This document shows, one piece after another, positions 53,601-60,323 of a stretch of 64,000 nt of DNA. The stretch covers positions 62,001 to 126,000 of the forward strand of contig JAYQNS010000004.1 in NCBI GenBank assembly GCA_038144425.1, written 5' to 3'. Made by a program: the position numbers and the translations under genes. The DNA is from Salivita marina (GTDB lineage: Bacteria > Pseudomonadota > Gammaproteobacteria > Pseudomonadales > Azotimanducaceae). The notes beneath the pieces are model-generated. The model was not told the origin of the DNA and searched no databases. It saw nothing but the letters and a program-made list of their open reading frames with translations. Position 1 is the first letter of the stretch; each line of letters opens with the position of its first letter.

Positions 53601-55493
53601 TTAATAGGTCAGCACCATATTCGCTAAGATCGAAAGGGGTGCGGATTCATTACTGCCAAAGAGATCTTCAAAGCCGTCGCCGGGAAGAAGCGCTGCCCCG
53701 GACAGACGAAACACGACGTTCTGAATCATGAGCGGCCGCCAGACAATGGACAGGGACAAATCGGTCCCGATCTCCCGGTCGATGCTGCCCTGGTTCCGGG
53801 CGGCTTCAAGGACACTCGTGTCGTCGAACCACAGCTGATTGGCATTCACGCTCACCCGGGTTTCCGGGGTGATATCAAAGTCCGCCCCGAGGCCAAGGAG
53901 AATCGTGCCCGGGTTAATGAAGTTCGACTGGCCCTGCTCCTTTGAGCTACGAAGGCTATTCAAAATACCGTTACGTCCCGAGAGGCTGACGGCGCCACCG
54001 CCGATAAGGGGCACGGGCTGGCGAATCCAGAAGCTCGTATCGGCCCCGGCAAAGAGGGGGTTTTCGAAGATCGCATCAAAGCCCTTCGCCTGATCGTCGA
54101 AGGGGTCGTCGTCCCCCGTGGCATAGAGACCCGAGATCCGATAGCGAATCCAGTTATCGTCGAAGCCGGCCTCAAAGGCCGCGAAGCCCGCCTCGATCTC
54201 GTCCTCAGCGTTGCGGAACCGTTCACTCGTTTGCGTCCCCACGGCGTAGTAAAGGCTCGTGCTGAGGTTTATGCGGCCAAAGTGCCCATCGCCGTTGTAA
54301 CCCAGGTAGGTGACGTCATAGTCCCGGGCAAAGCGCTCCCCGAAGAGGGAGGCGGGGCGGGCGATGAAACCGTTGTCGTCAAACTTCACCTGGTCCTTTT
54401 CCCGGTTCCGGTTGTGGACCACGGTGACCTGGGAGGTGTGGCCCTTCACGGGCATGTCCTGCCAATAGAGGTTTGCGATGTAAACGTCGTCGTCTCGGAT
54501 ATCTTCGGACAGGTTATTCAGGCCGATGTTCGTGTCCTTCTCGAGGCGCCGGAACCAAGCCAGGTTGTACTGGAAAATATTGTTGTTCCGGGTCCCGAAA
54601 AGGCGCACCCCGGGCTGCTGATCCTGAAACAGGAAGCCCCGAAAATCGGCGGCAAAGGGTTGGATGCCCACGCGCAAGGAGTCGAAGTCAAAGCGATCGG
54701 ACACGTTACGCAGGTGCTTATCGACAAAGAGCCCTTGAATCCCAAGCATGCCCTCGCGACGCACCTTGCCTCCGGCTTCCCCGCCGTCGGGGGTGACCTT
54801 CAGGATGCCTCGCTCATCAAACATGACCTGCTGGAAATTTAGCACGGGGATAAATCGGAACTCCCAATCGGGAGGCCGGAAGGTGGTATCGCCCTGGTAC
54901 AGCACAAACTCCGTGAGGAGCTGCTGGTTCAGGATCGTCGACTCCCCTTCCGTAATCAGATCAAGGCTGGCGGGTCGATCGGTGGTGGCGACGCCCACGG
55001 GCACGGGGAAGCGTCGGGGCTCTACCAAGGTGTCGGAAACCGCCGTCACGGAGAAGAACCAGTCTTCCCCCCAGATGGGCAGATCTCCCTTAAGGGGGTT
55101 ATGGCCTTCGTAGGGATTCCAGATCTGCTCCTTGTAGCCAAGGGCCTGAACGATGCGCCAACGATCGGGCATGGCCGGGCCAAGCTCCATGGCTGCGGTA
55201 TAGGGGATGATGCGCGTGGGATCGCAAGCGGGCAGCTCGTATTCGATGCGGGGCGCTCCGCCGGCGGCGCGGCCTCCGGGACGTCGGCGCTCCGTTCCCG
55301 GCGCTGGCGCGCAGAAGGCGCTGGCCGGCGGCAGGCCCACCTTAGCCGGAGGCGCCGCGGGCGCAGCGGGGGTTGGCGCCCCATGCGCTGAAGCCCCATG
55401 CTCCGAAGCGAAGGCCCCAAGGCTGAGGAGCGCAAGCCCCGCGCCGACGAGCACGCGCTGTGCCTTACTTGCCATCGCAGACATCGTCTTCAT
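53601..55493 (-). CDS. outer-membrane beta-barrel protein, partner of the multiheme cytochromes
   Basis: About 630 aa with a signal peptide (VLVGAGLALLSLGAFASE) and a low-complexity Ala/Pro segment. A long alternating beta pattern follows, with aromatic girdles and a terminal strand LSILANMVLTY. GEDWFFSVTAVSDTLVEP, EFRFIPVLNFQQVMFDERG, RLFGTRNNNIFQYNLAWFRRLEKDTN and YDVTYLGYNGDGHFG are typical barrel strands. It resembles no named porin I can assign. It lies between a lipoprotein and a decaheme cytochrome gene, as in porin-cytochrome conduits. Start is uncertain: in-frame ATGs at 55493, 55484 and 55475 all overlap the upstream gene's end. Confidence 0.8.
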   Translation of the reverse strand: MKTMSAMASKAQRVLVGAGLALLSLGAFASEHGASAHGAPTPAAPAAPPAKVGLPPASAFCAPAPGTERRRPGGRAAGGAPRIEYELPACDPTRIIPYTAAMELGPAMPDRWRIVQALGYKEQIWNPYEGHNPLKGDLPIWGEDWFFSVTAVSDTLVEPRRFPVPVGVATTDRPASLDLITEGESTILNQQLLTEFVLYQGDTTFRPPDWEFRFIPVLNFQQVMFDERGILKVTPDGGEAGGKVRREGMLGIQGLFVDKHLRNVSDRFDFDSLRVGIQPFAADFRGFLFQDQQPGVRLFGTRNNNIFQYNLAWFRRLEKDTNIGLNNLSEDIRDDDVYIANLYWQDMPVKGHTSQVTVVHNRNREKDQVKFDDNGFIARPASLFGERFARDYDVTYLGYNGDGHFGRINLSTSLYYAVGTQTSERFRNAEDEIEAGFAAFEAGFDDNWIRYRISGLYATGDDDPFDDQAKGFDAIFENPLFAGADTSFWIRQPVPLIGGGAVSLSGRNGILNSLRSSKEQGQSNFINPGTILLGLGADFDITPETRVSVNANQLWFDDTSVLEAARNQGSIDREIGTDLSLSIVWRPLMIQNVVFRLSGAALLPGDGFEDLFGSNESAPLSILANMVLTY

Positions 55494-57639
55494 CCGAATC
55501 GATAAAGGGGGCCTGGGGGCAGCTGACATAGCGCAGCCGCTCGGGATGGCCGGGCAGAGTCAGCTGGTCGGCGCGGATCTCCACGGGGGCGTTATTCACG
55601 GCCCGGGCTAGGCGCAGACCGGCGTTGTGCACCCCTAAGAGAGAGATCATGTCATCCTGATCCACCCCGTCCCCGGACACCCCAATACCGCCCACAAGCA
55701 CGTCGCCGCGGTAAATCGGCACACTCCCGGGGAAGATCTGAATACCGTTAGCCAGCCCCTCGGCGCCGCCGAGGTCCTGAAAGAGGTTGCCCGGATCGAA
55801 GCCCGTATTCGCCGTGCAGCTCGTGCTCGCATCAGGAATCGCGCCGGAGAGCGCGACGTGGGCCACGTGTTGGATCACGCCGTTGTAGACCAGATCGCTC
55901 TGAAGCCCCACGGAGAAAATGCTCCACTCCCCCGCCGGTTTTGAGAAGGGTCCGGGAGGATTGCCCGCCACCCCATCGGGGAAGTTGGGCCGGGAGAGGT
56001 TACCACCGGAGCGATCTGCAAAAGCTGCCGCGGGGCCATCAGCCTCAAGGGCCCGAGGCACGCCGAGGAAGCTCTGCACCGCCGCTAGGTAGGCCGGGAA
56101 GGTGGGCGCGGGGGTCGCCAGGGGCGAGTTGTCGAGCAGGGCGTCTACCAACGTTCCAGCGATGTCCGCCGCTACCGCTTCGATGTCCGCCACCGGCGCG
56201 AGGTACTTCGGCGGCGGCAGGGCGCGGAGCACGTCTGCCGGAGCTACGCCACCGACGCGCCCCGTGCTCGAAAAGAAGGTCGCCGTGCGGGCCTTCTGAA
56301 TGGATACGTCAGCGCCGAAAACCGGGCCATCCCGGGTCCGCGCCATGCCGAGAATTGCCCCGTTGGTGTCGACCACGCTCACCGTTACCCGAGCGGAAGT
56401 GCCCAGGGGCCGGCGAATCTGCGCCCGGGCCCGATTGGCGATGGTGATCGCCTCTTCAATCAGCGTTTCTACCTCTTCCGCGGTGAGGGCGTTCGCGGCG
56501 ACCCCTCCAGGCTGATCGGTGCCTGCCGAGGGCGGGAAACGGTTTTGATCGTTTTCATCAACGAAAACGAAGGCGTCGAGATCCTGCCCATTCGCCCCCA
56601 CCAGCGTACCCGGTGCTGCAGGCCGCACCCCCGAATCGGCGTGCCCAAAGGCCGTGCCCGTGAGCACGGCAGTGCCGTCGTAGTAGCCCGTAACGGACAC
56701 GAGGGCGCCGGAGCCGGCGGCGAGACGCGCGTCTAAATCCTGCGCACCCGCGGGGTCGCTCAAAAGGTCGGCAACGCTCCAATCAGCGTAGCGGAAGGTT
56801 TTCCCCGCCGCGGTAATGACGTCGGCGCGGCGATCTACGGGGGCTGAAAAACCCACCGTGCCCGCCAGAGCGATAATTTCGTCTAGGTCATCGTCAAAGC
56901 TGGAAATGATCTTATCGAGGCCATAAACGCCATCGCCGATGAAGCCCACGCCCCCCACCGGAGTGCCGGATTTATAAAGGGGGAAGCCACCGGCATCGGC
57001 AGCCAGGCCCAGGGGTGACCGGTGCGGCCCGGGACCGGGCGGCAAGGCTGGGGCGTGGCGACGCACGAAATCGCCGCAGGGCAGCTGGCTAAACTGCACC
57101 CCAAAGAGCGGGCCCGAGGGTTGGTTGAACTCCCCGGGATTGAAGTTCTCTTGTACGATCTGCGATGCCGTGCGGGTCGTAAAAGCATTGCCTTCCGTGG
57201 ACAGGTAGGCCCCAGTGACCGCCTTGGCGATGGCCGCCAGCTCGGAAGGGATAAAGTTCAGGCTCTCTAGGCCTCCGGAGACGGGCGCTCCAACCTCAGC
57301 GGTGGAAGTGATGGTCACCACGGAGGAGGCCCCATCCATGGCGTAGACCGCCAGTACGTTCCCCACCCGATCCACCACGGCAATGGTGCCCGGTAGGTTC
57401 CTGGCCTCCGCCTCTGCAGCCACCTGGCCGATCACCTGCTTAACCTCGGCATCCGTCAGTCGCGTGGGCGTGTCCGCGCACTGTCCATCGCAGCTCACGG
57501 AAACCGTGGGCGTGGGGCTGCTCGTGGGCACCGTTCCGCCCCCCTGCTGGGCGGCAATTTCTGCGCCCTGACTACCCCCGCCCCCGCCGCAGGCGGCAAG
57601 GGTAAGGGTCAGCGCGCTGAGCAGAAGGGTGCCACGCAT
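55465..57639 (-). CDS. lipoprotein with two GlcG/HbpS-like domains
   Basis: A 724-aa protein with lipobox TLAAC followed by a Gly-rich linker. Each half has the GlcG/HbpS (DUF336) fold: LTDAEVKQVIGQVAAEAEARN and TIAVVDRVGNVLAVYAMDGA in the first, LTAEEVETLIEEAITIANRARAQ and TVSVVDTNGAILGMARTRDGPVFGADVSIQKARTA in the second. GGFPLYKSGTPVGGVGFIGDGVYG and FPGSVPIYRGDVLVGGIGVSGDGVDQDD are the matching glycine-rich ends. HbpS binds heme, so a heme-binding or redox-sensing role is plausible. The C-terminus has a calcium-loop-like DSDEDDVCDGK. ATG overlaps the stop of the FHA-cytochrome gene (TAATG). Confidence 0.82.
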   Translation of the reverse strand: MRGTLLLSALTLTLAACGGGGGSQGAEIAAQQGGGTVPTSSPTPTVSVSCDGQCADTPTRLTDAEVKQVIGQVAAEAEARNLPGTIAVVDRVGNVLAVYAMDGASSVVTITSTAEVGAPVSGGLESLNFIPSELAAIAKAVTGAYLSTEGNAFTTRTASQIVQENFNPGEFNQPSGPLFGVQFSQLPCGDFVRRHAPALPPGPGPHRSPLGLAADAGGFPLYKSGTPVGGVGFIGDGVYGLDKIISSFDDDLDEIIALAGTVGFSAPVDRRADVITAAGKTFRYADWSVADLLSDPAGAQDLDARLAAGSGALVSVTGYYDGTAVLTGTAFGHADSGVRPAAPGTLVGANGQDLDAFVFVDENDQNRFPPSAGTDQPGGVAANALTAEEVETLIEEAITIANRARAQIRRPLGTSARVTVSVVDTNGAILGMARTRDGPVFGADVSIQKARTATFFSSTGRVGGVAPADVLRALPPPKYLAPVADIEAVAADIAGTLVDALLDNSPLATPAPTFPAYLAAVQSFLGVPRALEADGPAAAFADRSGGNLSRPNFPDGVAGNPPGPFSKPAGEWSIFSVGLQSDLVYNGVIQHVAHVALSGAIPDASTSCTANTGFDPGNLFQDLGGAEGLANGIQIFPGSVPIYRGDVLVGGIGVSGDGVDQDDMISLLGVHNAGLRLARAVNNAPVEIRADQLTLPGHPERLRYVSCPQAPFIDSDEDDVCDGK

Positions 57640-59393
57640 TAGCGTCCTCGCTCTCGCTCAGCCTGGCGGTGCGCCGCCCGCTGGAGATCAAAGTCCGTCC
57701 GCGCGCTCTTCAGCACCGAGCCCGGCACCTCGGGACGCATTAGCCCGTGCTGGGGCAAGTGGAATTCGTGGCAGTCAATGCAGGTAGAGGCAAGCAGCAC
57801 CTTCTCCTCCCCACCCCCATGACAGGCGCGGCAAGAATCGATGGCGGGCATGAGCACGTCCGCAGCGCTTTCCGATTGCTCTGCCTCGTGGCAGCTCGTG
57901 CACGTCTCGTTCTCATGAGGCCCATGGTCGAAGAAGCTCTTGGGCATCCACACCTTAGCCAGCTTCACGGGACGCACGTGCCAGGCCGGGCCCTCGGCGC
58001 CGTCCGGCAGTCGCTCCACGTCGTGACAAACTGCGCAGGTCGTGCGCTCAAAGATGTCTTCGGCGGTGGATAGCGCTTGCTGCCGCGCGAGCACCAATGC
58101 TTCCTGCCGAAGCGCCGCCTCCATGCGCGTATCCTCCCCGGGACGGCGAGCGTCGTAGGCCGGACGCCCCGCCTCCAGGGTCGCCCCCACGAGGGTTTGC
58201 TTGGCGTAAAACTCCTCGAGAATGGGCAGGAGCACCGCGGGCTCTCCGTGGGGAAGCTCCCGGGTTGGCATGCCCGGATCAAAGGTCAGGAGGTGACAGT
58301 CGGCGCAGTGTTGCTCCATGGAAATCGGTTCCATGTACGCGCCGGAAGGATCGGTGCGGTGGCAGTCGGCACATTGGAGCGTGACATCGCCTCGGGGGCC
58401 TTCAATGCCCTCACTCGACAGGTGAACATCGTGGGGGAACAGCAAGTTCGAGGTTTCTTCCAAAGCCGGCGCGTCGAGTGAAACCCGTTCGACGGTCCAG
58501 GGCGGCGAACCTGCGCTATCCCGCAGGAGCGATACCTTGAACTGGGGATGATTCGCCGCGAAATCCGTCGCGTTCGCTAGGGTTAGGGCACCGTTGGTAT
58601 GAGCCTCAAGATTACCGTGGCAGCTGGCGCACTCACGCTGATCGCCCTGCACCAGGACGGAAGGCTCGTTGTGCTCCTTGTGGCAGCTCGCGCAGCGCGT
58701 TTCCTCGAGCTCTGCGACCTGGTGCACCGCGGTGTCGACGTGATGGGTCATGCTGGCGTGGCAGGCTACGCACTCCTGGTCCCGCACCATGGCGAAGGCG
58801 TCCACGTGGCACGCGGAGCAATCGTTACCCATAAAGCGGTGAGAGGTATGGAGAGGTCCCGAGGACCACAGAGAATCGTCCGGCAAGGGCGTTGCCCGAG
58901 TCAGCTCCGCTGCGTCTTCGCTGATGAGCGCAGTACCGGGGAGGATTAAGAACAGCCCCAGGATGAGGCCCACGAAGGCCCAGGAGGGACCGCGGCGAGC
59001 AAGGCCCCCAAGTTCAAGGGTTTGCTTAAACTGGGCGCCAAAGACGCCCTCCTCTCCCCCATCGGAGGCGGGACGGAACTCGATGGCGAAATCATAATCC
59101 GCGGGGGCTTCAACGCGGGTGATGCGACTGGCGCCGAGGTCCACGCTGTCGCCTATGGCAAGCTTGGAACCGCGGGTTCGCCGACCATTCACAAAGGCAG
59201 CGCCTTCACCGACCACCCGAAGGTCGAGCTGCCCACCATCCGGGGTGAGCTCGCAAAAACTTAGGGGAAGGTGCCGGTCCGGGAGCTGAAGCCCCTGATC
59301 CGTGGCCCGACCCAGCGTGAGCATCTCACCGTAGTGAGCCCTTTCCTGGGGCTCGCCCCCCTCGGGATGTAGCGTTCTGATCAATAGGCGCAT
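57639..59393 (-). CDS. FHA domain-TM-decaheme cytochrome fusion
   Basis: A 584-aa protein from ATG 59393. Residues 1-105 look like a forkhead-associated (phosphothreonine-binding) domain: EMLTLGRATDQGLQLPDRHLP, FVNGRRTRGSKLAIGDSVDLG. A single hydrophobic helix follows near 137-157 (WAFVGLILGLFLILPGTALI). The rest holds ten CxxCH sites: CSACH, CVACH, CASCH, CASCH, CADCH, CADCH, CAVCH, CTSCH, CRACH, CIDCH. Hemes must be attached in the periplasm, so the FHA domain should face the cytoplasm. It would take electrons from the cytochrome b encoded 7 nt upstream. The Arg-Ser-His pThr triad is not fully conserved (Ser45 present, His as HLP 41-43 only), so phosphopeptide binding is uncertain. Confidence 0.85.
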   Translation of the reverse strand: MRLLIRTLHPEGGEPQERAHYGEMLTLGRATDQGLQLPDRHLPLSFCELTPDGGQLDLRVVGEGAAFVNGRRTRGSKLAIGDSVDLGASRITRVEAPADYDFAIEFRPASDGGEEGVFGAQFKQTLELGGLARRGPSWAFVGLILGLFLILPGTALISEDAAELTRATPLPDDSLWSSGPLHTSHRFMGNDCSACHVDAFAMVRDQECVACHASMTHHVDTAVHQVAELEETRCASCHKEHNEPSVLVQGDQRECASCHGNLEAHTNGALTLANATDFAANHPQFKVSLLRDSAGSPPWTVERVSLDAPALEETSNLLFPHDVHLSSEGIEGPRGDVTLQCADCHRTDPSGAYMEPISMEQHCADCHLLTFDPGMPTRELPHGEPAVLLPILEEFYAKQTLVGATLEAGRPAYDARRPGEDTRMEAALRQEALVLARQQALSTAEDIFERTTCAVCHDVERLPDGAEGPAWHVRPVKLAKVWMPKSFFDHGPHENETCTSCHEAEQSESAADVLMPAIDSCRACHGGGEEKVLLASTCIDCHEFHLPQHGLMRPEVPGSVLKSARTDFDLQRAAHRQAERERGR

Positions 59394-59400
59394 GGTGGCG

Positions 59401-60270
59401 TCACCAGTAGATGAAGACGGAGACGATATGCGCGGTGAGCGCCGCCAGGCAGGCGAAGGCCACCGGAACATGCACAAAGAGCCATGCGCGAAGCAGGCCC
59501 ACGAGCTGCACATCGCGTCGAACGCGAGCCAATAGGCGGGCCCGGTTCCCCAAGAGGGTCGACAGCTCTCGCAGCGCCTCCCCCTGAGCACCATCCCGGC
59601 TCGCCCCGAGGTGCTCGATCACAAAATCGACAATGGCGTTCATGCCGACGTTGCTCACCCGGCCCTTACCTGGGAGCTGCACTTCTGAGAGATCTTCGCC
59701 GCGCAGCTGGGCGAGCCAGCTGCCACCGACTACGGTGCGCTCCAACGCGCTGGCCACCGCCGTCGCGACCTCGGGCCCGCCCTTCTCGGCGATGCGCTGA
59801 AGCTGGCGATCGAGCTCCGAGATCTCCGTGTAGAGCTCGGGGCGCGACTTACCACCGGTGTTCTCCGTCATCAGCGACGGATAGCGGGCATAGGCCCAAA
59901 TGCCAAAGAACCCGCTCAGAATGACAATCATCATGAGCGTGTAGGCGAGGGTGTGGAGGTTCCAGCCAAACTGGAACCCGGTATGGAGGGTCGCAATGAT
60001 GATCAGCGCCGTGCCGAGGTAGACGTGGGCGCTCGTCCAGCCCTGCACCGTACCGGCGTTGGAGCCATAGTCCCGCTTTCGCCGCCCCAGCCAGATCAGC
60101 CAGACAATGAGGGCTGCGCCAATGCTCCCCAGGGTGTAACCCAGCCAGGTTCCACCGTTGGGCGGATCGGGCAGATCGTGCCAAGCGTAAAGCCCAATGG
60201 ACAGCAAGGAGAGCGCCGAGGCCCACCAAAACCAGCGTCCCGAGCGGTACGTTAAAAACGAATCAAACAT
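59401..60270 (-). CDS. membrane b-type cytochrome
   Basis: A 289-aa protein with about five membrane helices. Paired heme-ligand candidates are His in AHVYLGTALIIIATLHTGFQF and WNLHTLAYTLMM, and in the last helix pair FVHVPVAFACLAALTAHIVSVFIYW. The loop between (about 140-240) is cytosolic or periplasmic and helical. The pattern fits diheme cytochrome b proteins that move electrons between quinol or a cytosolic donor and periplasmic cytochromes. It lies between the flavin/FeS gene (53 nt) and the FHA-decaheme gene (7 nt). Confidence 0.83.
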   Translation of the reverse strand: MFDSFLTYRSGRWFWWASALSLLSIGLYAWHDLPDPPNGGTWLGYTLGSIGAALIVWLIWLGRRKRDYGSNAGTVQGWTSAHVYLGTALIIIATLHTGFQFGWNLHTLAYTLMMIVILSGFFGIWAYARYPSLMTENTGGKSRPELYTEISELDRQLQRIAEKGGPEVATAVASALERTVVGGSWLAQLRGEDLSEVQLPGKGRVSNVGMNAIVDFVIEHLGASRDGAQGEALRELSTLLGNRARLLARVRRDVQLVGLLRAWLFVHVPVAFACLAALTAHIVSVFIYW

Positions 60271-60323
60271 AGGCTCCGAGCCCCCTCTCTACGGCGCCGC
60301 CCCTATTCCGCCATGCCCCCACC

